A stretch of DNA of 8,540 nt from an uncultured Collinsella sp. (GCA_900553705.1 USEK01000052.1:1-8540); one strand, 5' to 3'; shown: positions 1 through 6,057, counted from the first letter of the stretch. Numbers and translations: made by a program. Notes: a model not told the origin generated them from the letters alone.

Positions 1-47
1 GAGATTCCTCTACGTCTCGTGGGCTCGGAGATGTGTATAAGAGACAG
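1..47 (+). other. Untrimmed Nextera i7 adapter (sequencing artefact)
   Basis: This is not genomic. Positions 1-5 match the tail of the Illumina P7 oligo, 6-13 are an 8-base i7 index (TCCTCTAC, read as GTAGAGGA, which I recall as Nextera index N712), 14-28 are the Nextera read-2 adapter and 29-47 are the 19-bp Tn5 mosaic end finishing in GAGACAG. The same block is present in reverse complement at the other end. The adapter was probably assembled from read-through of short library fragments. Genomic sequence starts at 48. Confidence 0.98.
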
Positions 48-55
48 GTCTAAAG

Positions 56-102
56 AAGGGCGCGGCCTTATAGGGCTTACACCCTAGGGTCGCGCCCTTT
101 TT
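56..102 (+). terminator. Two-tier intrinsic terminator of an upstream gene outside the window
   Basis: The lower stem GGGCGCG (58-64) pairs perfectly with CGCGCCC (91-97). It extends by G65-T90, C66-G89 and C67-G88, and by A56/A57 against T98/T99. An inner stem TAGGG (71-75) pairs with CCCTA (82-86) around a 6-nt loop. A run of five T (98-102) follows immediately. This is a textbook Rho-independent terminator on the + strand. It must end a transcript from the left of the window. In many Gram-positive bacteria gapA precedes pgk, so gapA is a reasonable guess, but nothing of that gene is visible. Confidence 0.9.
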
Positions 103-112
103 ATAAGAAATC

Positions 113-135
113 GTCTGCCGTAATGGGAGGCAGAC
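113..135 (+). promoter_or_regulatory. Leader hairpin upstream of pgk
   Basis: GTCTGCC (113-119) pairs perfectly with GGCAGAC (129-135) around a 9-nt loop, between the upstream terminator and the pgk ribosome site. There is no T-run after it, so it is not a terminator. A possible -10 hexamer TATAAG lies at 102-107, overlapping the end of the terminator T-run, but no convincing -35 hexamer precedes it. If that -10 is used, transcription would begin at about 113 and the mRNA would start with this hairpin, which could stabilise its 5' end. The alternative is an RNA-processing or read-through product. The pairing is seen; the role is inferred. Confidence 0.5.
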
Positions 136-142
136 ACGTACG

Positions 143-148
143 AAAGGT
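143..148 (+). promoter_or_regulatory. Ribosome binding site that decides the pgk start
   Basis: AAAGGT lies 10 nt before the ATG at 159. No comparable purine-rich site precedes the in-frame ATG at 123, which also sits inside the leader hairpin loop. This supports the start at 159. Confidence 0.65.
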
Positions 149-158
149 AGAAGCAAAC

Positions 159-1349
159 ATGGCCTTTACCAAGAAGACCGTCCGCGACATCGATGTCGAC
201 GGAAAGCGCGTTCTCGTCCGCGTTGACTTTAACGTGCCTATCAAGGATGGCGTCGTTGGCGACACCACCCGTATCAAGGCTGCCCTGCCCACCATCAACT
301 ACCTCGTTGAGCACAACGCTCGCGTCATCCTCATGAGCCACCTCGGCCGTCCCGAGGGCACCGGCTTCCAGCCCGAGCTGTCCCTCGAGCCCGTCGCCAA
401 GAAGCTCGCTGAGCTCTCTGGTCTCGACGTTGCCTTTGTCGCTGACACCTACGGCGAGAAGGCTGCTGAGGCTGTCGCCGCCGTCGAGCCGGGTAAGGTC
501 CTCGTTCTCGAGAACGTCCGTTTTGACAAGCGTGAGAAGAAGAACGATCCCGAGATCGCCAAGAAGCTCGCTTCCTATGGTGACGTCTTCGTTCTCGATG
601 CCTTCGGCACCGCTCACCGCGCCCAGGGTTCCGTCGTGGGCCCCGCCGCTTACCTGCCTGCCGTCGCCGGCTTCTTGCTCGAGAAGGAGGTCGACACGCT
701 GACCGGCATCTTCGCCGAGCCCGAGCGCCCCTTCGTCGCCATCGTCGGCGGTTCCAAGGTTTCCTCCAAGATCGGCGTTCTCGATCACCTCATCGACTCC
801 GCTGACACCCTGATCATCGGTGGCGGCATGGCCTACACCTTCTTCCTGGCTCAGGGCCTGTCCGTTGGTCAGTCCCTCAAGGAAGAGGACTGGGTCGAGC
901 GCGCCGGCGAGATGCTCAAGAAGGCCGAGGAGAAGGGTGTCAAGATCCTACTCCCCATCGACAACCGTGTTGCCGATCACTTTGGCGAGGACGCTGTCCC
1001 CGAGGTTGTTGCTTCCGACGCTATCCCCGACGATCGTGAGGGTATGGACATCGGTCCCAAGACCGAGGAGCTCTATGCCGAGGCTGTCAAGGGCGCCAAG
1101 ACCGTGTTCTGGAACGGCCCCATGGGCGTCTTCGAGTTTGACAACTTTGCTCACGGCACCCAGGCTATCGCCGAGGCTCTCGCCGAGGCTGACTGCACCT
1201 CGATCATCGGCGGTGGCGACTCCGTCGCAGCTGTCAACAAGTTCAACCTGGCCGACAAGATGAGCTGGATCTCCACCGGTGGTGGCGCTTCCATGGAGCT
1301 CGTCGAGGGTAAGGCCCTGCCCGGAGTGGAGGCGCTTCTCGATGCCTAA
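159..1349 (+). CDS. pgk: Phosphoglycerate kinase
   Basis: This 396-residue cytoplasmic enzyme transfers the acyl phosphate of 1,3-bisphosphoglycerate to ADP, giving 3-phosphoglycerate and ATP, the first ATP-yielding step of glycolysis. The length is normal for bacterial PGK. Visible family motifs are RVDFNVP (21-27) and SHLGRP (60-65) of the N-terminal substrate domain, the basic-patch arginines in ENVRF (R121) and AFGTAHR (R154), GGSK (197-200), WNGPMGVFE (318-326) and the nucleotide-side GGGDS (351-355) plus STGGGASMEL (372-381). An in-frame ATG at 123 would add 12 residues (MGGRHVRKVEAN). I reject it because the extension has no PGK character and lacks a ribosome site, whereas AAAGGT precedes 159. 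It is the first gene of the pgk-tpiA-gpmI operon, and its last 8 nt overlap the start of tpiA. Nothing is missing or broken. Confidence 0.98.
   Translation: MAFTKKTVRDIDVDGKRVLVRVDFNVPIKDGVVGDTTRIKAALPTINYLVEHNARVILMSHLGRPEGTGFQPELSLEPVAKKLAELSGLDVAFVADTYGEKAAEAVAAVEPGKVLVLENVRFDKREKKNDPEIAKKLASYGDVFVLDAFGTAHRAQGSVVGPAAYLPAVAGFLLEKEVDTLTGIFAEPERPFVAIVGGSKVSSKIGVLDHLIDSADTLIIGGGMAYTFFLAQGLSVGQSLKEEDWVERAGEMLKKAEEKGVKILLPIDNRVADHFGEDAVPEVVASDAIPDDREGMDIGPKTEELYAEAVKGAKTVFWNGPMGVFEFDNFAHGTQAIAEALAEADCTSIIGGGDSVAAVNKFNLADKMSWISTGGGASMELVEGKALPGVEALLDA
1328..1332 (+). promoter_or_regulatory. tpiA ribosome binding site inside the pgk 3' end
   Basis: GGAGG lies 9 nt before the ATG at 1342, within the last codons of pgk. 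It fixes the tpiA start and suggests translational coupling, since ribosomes finishing pgk pass directly over the tpiA start. Confidence 0.75.
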
Positions 1350-2109
1350 TCGCACCCTTCTTATCGCTGGTAACTGGAAGATGAACAACGACGTCGCCGA
1401 GGCCGCCAAGCTCGCCGACGAGCTGGCTCAGGCTCTGCCCGAGGTTCCGGCTGGCGTCGAGGTGCTCGTCTGCCCTCCGACCATCGACATCACCACGGTT
1501 CATGACCGCATTCAGGCTGCCCCCATCGCCCTCGGTGCACAGAACGTGTACTGGGAGGCCAAGGGTGCCTTCACCGGTGAGTCTTCTTGCGACATGCTCA
1601 AGTCCGCTGGCTGCACCTACTGCATCATCGGTCACTCCGAGCGTCGCGACTACTTCCACGAGACCGACGAGGATCAGAACAAGAAGGCTAAGGCTCTCGT
1701 TTCCGCCGGTCTTGTTCCCGTCTTCTGCTGCGGCGAGTCCCTCGAGGTCCGCGAGGCTGGCACCTATGTCGAGCACGTCGTGAACCAGGTCAAGGCTGGC
1801 CTTGCTGGCCTTGAGATCACCTGCCCCAAGCAGGTCGTCGTCGCCTACGAGCCCATCTGGGCCATCGGCACAGGCAAGACCGCTACCGCCGAGGACGCTC
1901 AGGAGGTCTGCGGCGCTATCCGTGAGACCCTCAAGGAGATGTTCGGCGAGGAGCTCGCCAACGGCATCCGCGTGCTGTATGGCGGTTCCGCCAAGCCCGG
2001 CAACATCGCCGAGCTCGTCGCCAAGCCCGACGTTGACGGCGCCCTCGTGGGCGGCGCTTCGCTCAAGGCTGCCGACTTCGCCTCTATGGTCGTCAAGGCA
2101 GGCGAGTAG
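1342..2109 (+). CDS. tpiA: Triosephosphate isomerase
   Basis: This 255-residue cytoplasmic TIM-barrel enzyme interconverts dihydroxyacetone phosphate and glyceraldehyde 3-phosphate. All catalytic elements are present: N11 and K13 in GNWKMN, electrophilic H98 in IIGHSERR (95-102), catalytic base E170 in AYEPIWAIGTG (168-178) with the following flexible loop 6, and the phosphate-binding YGGSAKPGN (213-221) and LVGGASL (235-241). The length is normal. The open frame continues upstream to an ATG at 1279, but that part lies wholly inside pgk and has no TIM sequence. The start at 1342 gives the expected MPNRTLLIAGNWKMN N-terminus and is preceded by GGAGG. The start overlaps the pgk stop in ATGCCTAA, and gpmI follows after 5 nt, so the three genes are almost certainly cotranscribed. 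Confidence 0.98.
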   Translation: MPNRTLLIAGNWKMNNDVAEAAKLADELAQALPEVPAGVEVLVCPPTIDITTVHDRIQAAPIALGAQNVYWEAKGAFTGESSCDMLKSAGCTYCIIGHSERRDYFHETDEDQNKKAKALVSAGLVPVFCCGESLEVREAGTYVEHVVNQVKAGLAGLEITCPKQVVVAYEPIWAIGTGKTATAEDAQEVCGAIRETLKEMFGEELANGIRVLYGGSAKPGNIAELVAKPDVDGALVGGASLKAADFASMVVKAGE

Positions 2110-2114
2110 GACAT

Positions 2115-3668
2115 ATGGCACAACGTCATCTTCCTGCACTCCTGATCATCATGGATGGTTGCGGCCTTGCTCCGGCCGATGGCGAGAACGCCGTCGCCGC
2201 TGCCAAGACGCCCTTCCTTGATAGCCTGTACGAGAAGTACCCCCACACCACGCTCGGCGCTTCGGGCGAGGACGTGGGCCTTCCCGACGGCCAGATGGGC
2301 AACTCCGAGGTGGGTCACCTCAACATCGGTGCCGGCCGCATCGTGTTCCAGGAGCTTTCGCGCATCAACAATGCCATCAAGGACGGCTCCATCGCCAAGA
2401 ACGAGGTTTTTGTCAAGGCTATGGACGATGTCAAGGCTGACGGCAAGACTCTCCACCTCATGGGCCTTATGAGCCCTGGCGGTGTTCATTCTCATATGAA
2501 CCACGTTGAGGCTCTGGTCAAGATGGCTGCCGAGCATGGCGTCAAGACCGTTCGTGTCCACGCCTTCATGGATGGCCGCGACGTCGACCCGCAGTCCGGT
2601 GCTGGCTACATGAGCGAGTTCTGCGCCTTCCTGGCCAAGATTTCCGAGGAGACCGGTTGCGACGCTCGCGTTGCCACCGTCTCGGGTCGTTATTGGGCAA
2701 TGGACCGCGACAACCGTTGGGAGCGCATCCAGCGCGCCTACGACGTCATGGTCAACGCGTCCGATGCCGATGTCGACCCCGTTGCCGGTATCAAGGCCTA
2801 CTACGAGAAGGACCCGCGCGGCGACGAGTTCGTCGAGCCCTTCGCTGCCCACAACGAGGGCATTCACGAGGGCGACGCGGCCATCTTCTTCAACTTCCGT
2901 CCCGACCGCGCTCGTCAGATGACCCGCGTGTTCACGGACAAGGAGTTCGACGGCTTTGAGCGCGAGCAGATCAAGCTTTCGCACTTTGTGACGATGACCG
3001 AGTACGATCCGACGTTTGACGTCGAGGTCGCCTTCCCCAAGACGTTCCCCGAGAACGTCCTGGCCGACGTTATCGCCGCCAATGGCCTGAAGCAGCTGCA
3101 CACTGCCGAGACCGAGAAGTACGCCCACGTGACGTTCTTCCTCAACGGTGGCATCGAGGAGCCCAAGGAGGGCGAGGAGCGCGTGCTCGTCGCTTCCCCC
3201 AAGGTTGCTACCTACGATCTGCAGCCCGAGATGAGCGCTCCCGAGGTTACCGAGAAGCTCGTCGCCGCCATCAACGAGGATCGCGCTGATTTCTACATCG
3301 TGAACTTCGCGAACTGCGACATGGTTGGTCACACCGGTGTCTTCGACGCTGCCGTTAAGGCTGTCGAGGCTGTTGACGATGCCCTGTCCAAGGTTGTCCC
3401 GGCGATTCTCGCCAAGGGCGGCTTTGCACTGATTACCGCCGACCACGGCAACGCCGATCACATGTTTGACGTTGCTTCCGACGGTTCCAAGCATCCGTTT
3501 ACGGCTCACACCACCAACCGCGTGCCGTTCATCATCGTTGATGAGAAGGCACAGCTCACCGGTATCGAGGACGGCCGTCTTTCCGATATCGCTCCGACCA
3601 TGCTCACCATGGCTGGTATTGAGCCTTCCGCCGAGATGACGGGCCGCGTGCTCGCCACCGAGGCCTAA
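2115..3668 (+). CDS. gpmI: 2,3-bisphosphoglycerate-independent phosphoglycerate mutase
   Basis: This 517-residue cytoplasmic enzyme converts 3-phosphoglycerate to 2-phosphoglycerate through a phosphoserine intermediate. It belongs to the alkaline-phosphatase-like superfamily and typically needs Mn2+. Visible residues are metal ligand D14 in MDGCG, nucleophile S64 in GNSEVGH (62-68), and substrate-site motifs GGVHSH (122-127), DGRD (153-156) and NFRPDRARQ (260-268). AETEKYAHVTFF (331-342), CDMVGH (401-406, ligands D402 and H406), TADHGNADH (441-449, ligands D443, H444 and H449) and H465 in AHTTN complete the metal sites. The length (about 510 in the family) and the ends look complete. One small oddity is Cys16 where Trp or Phe is usual (DGWG or DGFG). 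The gene starts 5 nt after tpiA with only a weak nearby ribosome site, consistent with coupling. A strong terminator begins 26 nt after the stop. Confidence 0.97.
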   Translation: MAQRHLPALLIIMDGCGLAPADGENAVAAAKTPFLDSLYEKYPHTTLGASGEDVGLPDGQMGNSEVGHLNIGAGRIVFQELSRINNAIKDGSIAKNEVFVKAMDDVKADGKTLHLMGLMSPGGVHSHMNHVEALVKMAAEHGVKTVRVHAFMDGRDVDPQSGAGYMSEFCAFLAKISEETGCDARVATVSGRYWAMDRDNRWERIQRAYDVMVNASDADVDPVAGIKAYYEKDPRGDEFVEPFAAHNEGIHEGDAAIFFNFRPDRARQMTRVFTDKEFDGFEREQIKLSHFVTMTEYDPTFDVEVAFPKTFPENVLADVIAANGLKQLHTAETEKYAHVTFFLNGGIEEPKEGEERVLVASPKVATYDLQPEMSAPEVTEKLVAAINEDRADFYIVNFANCDMVGHTGVFDAAVKAVEAVDDALSKVVPAILAKGGFALITADHGNADHMFDVASDGSKHPFTAHTTNRVPFIIVDEKAQLTGIEDGRLSDIAPTMLTMAGIEPSAEMTGRVLATEA

Positions 3669-3669
3669 G

Positions 3670-3690
3670 AGAAAACAAATACCGTTTTCT
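3670..3690 (+). repeat. AT-rich hairpin in the gpmI 3' UTR
   Basis: AGAAAAC (3670-3676) pairs with GTTTTCT (3684-3690) around a 7-nt loop, directly before the GC-rich terminator hairpin. It may be incidental or may protect the 3' end. The pairing is seen; no function is shown. Confidence 0.4.
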
Positions 3691-3693
3691 AGT

Positions 3694-3728
3694 AAGGGGG
3701 TTGTCCACAACCGGACAACCCCCTTTTT
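3694..3728 (+). terminator. Intrinsic terminator of the pgk-tpiA-gpmI operon
   Basis: GGGGGTTGTCC (3696-3706) pairs perfectly with GGACAACCCCC (3713-3723) around a 6-nt loop (ACAACC), followed by five T (3724-3728). Two upstream A (3694-3695) can pair with the first two T. On the other strand no T-run follows, so it acts on + strand transcripts only. It separates the glycolytic genes from secG. Confidence 0.95.
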
Positions 3729-3787
3729 GGTATTTCTGCCATTTCCACCCCGTCCTTGAGTGGCAGGTAGGGGAGAGCGGGGGATTG

Positions 3788-3796
3788 TGGTACAGT
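3788..3796 (+). promoter_or_regulatory. Candidate extended -10 promoter element of secG
   Basis: TGG-TACAGT fits an extended -10 (TGn followed by TAnnnT), and no good -35 hexamer is seen at the usual distance. Transcription from here would begin near 3803 and give a leader of about 30 nt. The preceding strong terminator means secG needs a promoter somewhere in 3729-3832, and this is the best candidate I can see. Confidence 0.35.
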
Positions 3797-3832
3797 ACTG
3801 GAGTTTGAACTGTTCTATTAAGGAGCTTATCT

Positions 3833-4087
3833 ATGGGTCCGTTCCAGATTCTTCTGTTTGTCGTTTGGGCTGTCTCTGCCGTGGCGCTGACGATTCTCGT
3901 CCTGATGCATTCCGGTAAGGGCACCGGCGTTTCGGATATGATCGCTAGCTCGCTGTATAACTCCAGCTCTGCCACGGGCGTCATGGAGCAGAACCTCGAT
4001 CGCCTGACGGTAATTATGGCCGTTGTTTTTGCCGTGTGCGTCGTCCTGTGCATGTTCTTCTTCCCGCAGGGCATCGTCGGCTACTAA
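3833..4087 (+). CDS. secG: Preprotein translocase subunit SecG
   Basis: This 84-residue membrane protein is the small accessory subunit of the SecYEG protein-conducting channel and stimulates SecA-driven export. It has the family's two transmembrane segments (about residues 4-24 and 59-78) joined by a cytoplasmic loop. The loop carries the conserved LMHSGKGTGVSD (24-35, compare the common LLHSGRGGGLSD type), and NLDRLT (54-59) leads into the second segment. The length is typical. The start is set by AAGGAG at 3820-3825, 7 nt before the ATG. secG lies downstream of triosephosphate isomerase in many Gram-positive and other bacteria. Here gpmI and a terminator stand between them, so it is a separate transcription unit with its own terminator. 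Confidence 0.96.
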   Translation: MGPFQILLFVVWAVSAVALTILVLMHSGKGTGVSDMIASSLYNSSSATGVMEQNLDRLTVIMAVVFAVCVVLCMFFFPQGIVGY

Positions 4088-4112
4088 GCATCGGCGTATA
4101 TACGTTTGCAAT

Positions 4113-4139
4113 GGGTCTCGCAGGTGCGGGACCCTTTTT
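4113..4139 (+). terminator. Intrinsic terminator of secG
   Basis: GGGTC (4113-4117) pairs with GACCC (4130-4134). The stem continues inward with TCGC (4118-4121) against GCGG (4126-4129), including one G-T pair, around a 4-nt loop AGGT. Five T (4135-4139) follow. It begins 25 nt after the secG stop. Confidence 0.9.
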
Positions 4140-4310
4140 GTTTACATATTTGTAACAGAGTCAAAATATCCCCACATACTTCGCCCAACTAAAGAAATTC
4201 TCGACCGTTAACCGGAATTAGCCCCAAATCGTGCATAAAATGCGCTACTGTATTGCAAAACGTTGGTCCGTTGTGCATAACCAGCCATAGCAGCGGGCGG
4301 CGTTTTGATG

Positions 4311-4348
4311 GTTCGGATCGGATTGTCTCGACATATGTCCGACTGAAC
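4311..4348 (+). promoter_or_regulatory. Hairpin in the opp leader, 20 nt before the ribosome site
   Basis: GTTCGG (4311-4316) pairs with CTGAAC (4343-4348), including one G-T pair. After a bulged A (4317) the stem continues with TCGGA (4318-4322) against TCCGA (4338-4342), around a 15-nt loop. The total is 11 bp. No T-run follows, so it is not a terminator. It lies about 20 nt before the oppA ribosome site, a place where structure could affect translation or mRNA stability. The pairing is seen; function is inferred. Confidence 0.4.
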
Positions 4349-4368
4349 ATTTCTTTGTCCTATCTCAT

Positions 4369-4375
4369 AAGGAGG
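4369..4375 (+). promoter_or_regulatory. Strong oppA ribosome binding site
   Basis: AAGGAGG is a full Shine-Dalgarno match 5 nt before the ATG at 4381. It decides this start over the in-frame ATG codons at 4393 and 4411. It also suits the high expression usual for a binding protein. Confidence 0.8.
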
Positions 4376-4380
4376 ATGGC

Positions 4381-6057
4381 ATGGCTGATTCTATGTTCCA
4401 CCAGCCCGTTATGGGTCGTCGCGCCTTTGTTGGCGGCACCCTCGCTGCGAGCTCCATGGCTTTTCTTGCCGCATGCGGCAAGAAGGGCGGCGACGCTTCC
4501 GGTTCTGAGTCCGGTTCGACGCTGAACTTCTACATCAACAACCCGGTCTGCATCGACCCCTACAATGTCCAGGAGGATCAGGGCACTCAGGTCGAGTACC
4601 AGCTCTTTGACGCTCTGACCTCTTATGACGCCGAGAAGGGCGAGATCGTTCCGCTGGCTTGCGAGTCCTTTGAGGCCAACGACGACGCCACCGAGTTTAC
4701 CTTCAAGATCAAGAAGGCCAAGTTCCACAACGGTGACGACGTTACCTCCAAGTCCTTCAAGCTCGGTTGGGAGCGTCTGGTCAACACCAAGTCGGCCATC
4801 GCTACCGAGTATGGCCCTTCCGAGGTCTCCTATCACCTTTCCATGGTCGAGGGCTATGACGATCTGCTTGCCGGTAACGCTACTGAACTCAGCGGTGTTA
4901 CCTGCCCCGACGATGAGACCCTCGTCGTCAAGCTGTCTTCCGCTTACGCCGACTTCCCCTTCGTCGCCTCTCACCCGGCTCTGGCCCCGGTTCCCGAGTG
5001 CGCCGAGTCCGATGCCAAGAGCTTCTACCTTGCACCGGTCGGTAACGGCCCGTTCATGATGGACGGCAAGTGGGAGGATGGTCAGGAGATCAACCTCAAG
5101 AAGTTCGACGATTACTATGGCGACAAGGCCAAGATCGATGGCATCCACTTCCAGGTCATCAAGGACATGGAGACCGCTTACAAGGAGTTCCAGGCCGGTA
5201 ACCTCGATGTCTGCGACGTTCCCGTTGCTCAGATCGACGCCGCCAAGAAGGATCGCGGCGTGTCCAAGGACGGCTACACCATGGGTGACGGCGAGCGCAT
5301 GCTGCTCGGCTCCGAGCCTTCCACCTACTACCTGACCTGCAACAACACGGCCGAGCCGTTCAACAACGCCGACCTGCGCAGGGGTATCTCCCTGGCCATC
5401 AACCGTGAGGCCATCTGCAAGACTATCTTCAAGGGTACCCGTACCCCCGCCGACGGCATTGTTCCTCCGGGCATCGATGGCTACAAGGAGGGCGCATGGG
5501 AGTTCTGCGCCTACGACGTCGACAAGGCTAACGAGTACCTGGACAAGGTTGCTCCCGCTGGCGCTAACGGCGATCGTGGCATTAACGTGACCCTTTCCTA
5601 CAACCAGGATGGTGGCCACAAGGAGATCATGGAGTCCATCATCGGTGACCTCGCCAAGGTTGGCGTTACCGCTGTCTCCGATACCCCTGAGTGGTCTGCC
5701 TTGCTCGAGCAGTACCAGAACTTTAACTATCAGTTCGGTCGTCTGGGTTGGATTGCCGACTACCCGATTATGGACAACTTCCTGTATCCGCTGTTCCACT
5801 CCGACTCCCTCGGTGGCGACAACCGCTCCGGTTACAACAACCCCGAGTTCGACGCCAAGGTCAACGAGGCTCGCACCACGGTTGACGACGAAGAGCGCGT
5901 TGCTAAGATGCAGGAGGCCGACGCTATGGTCGCTGCTGACTGCCCGGTCATCCCGGTGATGTTCTACACGCACACCATCGTCGGCTCCGATCGCATCAAG
6001 CACCTCTATGTCGATCCGCAGAAGCACGCTGAGCTGGGTACCGCTGAGCTCGCCTAA
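4381..6057 (+). CDS. oppA: Oligopeptide ABC transporter substrate-binding lipoprotein
   Basis: This 558-residue extracytoplasmic receptor of the SBP_bac_5 (OppA/DppA) family captures peptides for the OppBCDF importer. The N-terminus is an export signal: a twin-arginine-like GRRAFVGG (12-19), a hydrophobic stretch (20-30) and lipobox LAAC with C32 as the lipidated residue. A short Gly/Ser/Lys-rich tether (33-46) follows. Family signatures include CIDPYNVQED (57-66), the FKIKKAKFHNGDDVTSKSFKLGW region (108-130) and the C-terminal RLGWIADYPIMDNFLYPLF region (about 453-471). The length is typical. The in-frame methionines M5 and M11 could be alternative starts, but the strong AAGGAGG points to 4381. 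It heads the opp operon, and two hairpins separate it from oppB. Peptide preference cannot be read from the sequence; the name is by family and by its oppBCD neighbours. A dipeptide (Dpp) role is the main alternative. Confidence 0.92.
   Translation: MADSMFHQPVMGRRAFVGGTLAASSMAFLAACGKKGGDASGSESGSTLNFYINNPVCIDPYNVQEDQGTQVEYQLFDALTSYDAEKGEIVPLACESFEANDDATEFTFKIKKAKFHNGDDVTSKSFKLGWERLVNTKSAIATEYGPSEVSYHLSMVEGYDDLLAGNATELSGVTCPDDETLVVKLSSAYADFPFVASHPALAPVPECAESDAKSFYLAPVGNGPFMMDGKWEDGQEINLKKFDDYYGDKAKIDGIHFQVIKDMETAYKEFQAGNLDVCDVPVAQIDAAKKDRGVSKDGYTMGDGERMLLGSEPSTYYLTCNNTAEPFNNADLRRGISLAINREAICKTIFKGTRTPADGIVPPGIDGYKEGAWEFCAYDVDKANEYLDKVAPAGANGDRGINVTLSYNQDGGHKEIMESIIGDLAKVGVTAVSDTPEWSALLEQYQNFNYQFGRLGWIADYPIMDNFLYPLFHSDSLGGDNRSGYNNPEFDAKVNEARTTVDDEERVAKMQEADAMVAADCPVIPVMFYTHTIVGSDRIKHLYVDPQKHAELGTAELA

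Larger units (their letters stand above)
4140..4380 (+). promoter_or_regulatory. Promoter and leader region of the opp operon
   Basis: This stretch between the secG terminator and oppA has no credible long gene and is more AT-rich than its surroundings. It must hold the opp promoter, but none is clear. Candidates are TTTACA at 4141-4146 (5 of 6 matches to TTGACA) with a poor -10 (AAATAT, 4164-4169), and isolated -10-like hexamers TAAAAT (4236-4241) and TACTGT (4246-4251) without good -35 partners. Other contents are an 8-bp direct repeat GTGCATAA (4231-4238 and 4273-4280), two mini-ORFs (4240-4290 and 4308-4346) and a hairpin at 4311-4348. I recognise no known riboswitch class. Confidence 0.5.

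Noticed and set aside
123..158. A longer pgk starting at ATG 123
   Set aside because: The 12 extra residues do not resemble PGK, the ATG lies in a hairpin loop and no ribosome site precedes it. The ATG at 159 has one.
1279..1341. A longer tpiA starting at ATG 1279
   Set aside because: The extension lies entirely inside pgk coding sequence and adds residues unlike TIM. The ATG at 1342 gives the normal N-terminus.
1899..3710. A 603-codon open frame on the - strand opposite tpiA and gpmI
   Set aside because: It is antisense to two certain enzymes whose C/G-ending codons remove stop codons on the other strand. The translation is a biased mix of Leu, Val, Gly, Asp and His with no recognisable domain.
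4023..4211. A 62-codon + strand frame crossing the end of secG and its terminator
   Set aside because: It starts inside secG in another frame, runs through the terminator hairpin and has no domain or ribosome site.
4253..4525. A 90-codon + strand frame overlapping the opp leader and the start of oppA
   Set aside because: More than half of it is a shifted reading of oppA, with no ribosome site and no recognisable protein features.
4360..6027. A 555-codon open frame on the - strand opposite oppA
   Set aside because: It has the same cause: strong codon bias of oppA leaves the antisense frame open. It has no motifs or plausible ribosome site, and it would occupy the oppA leader in reverse.
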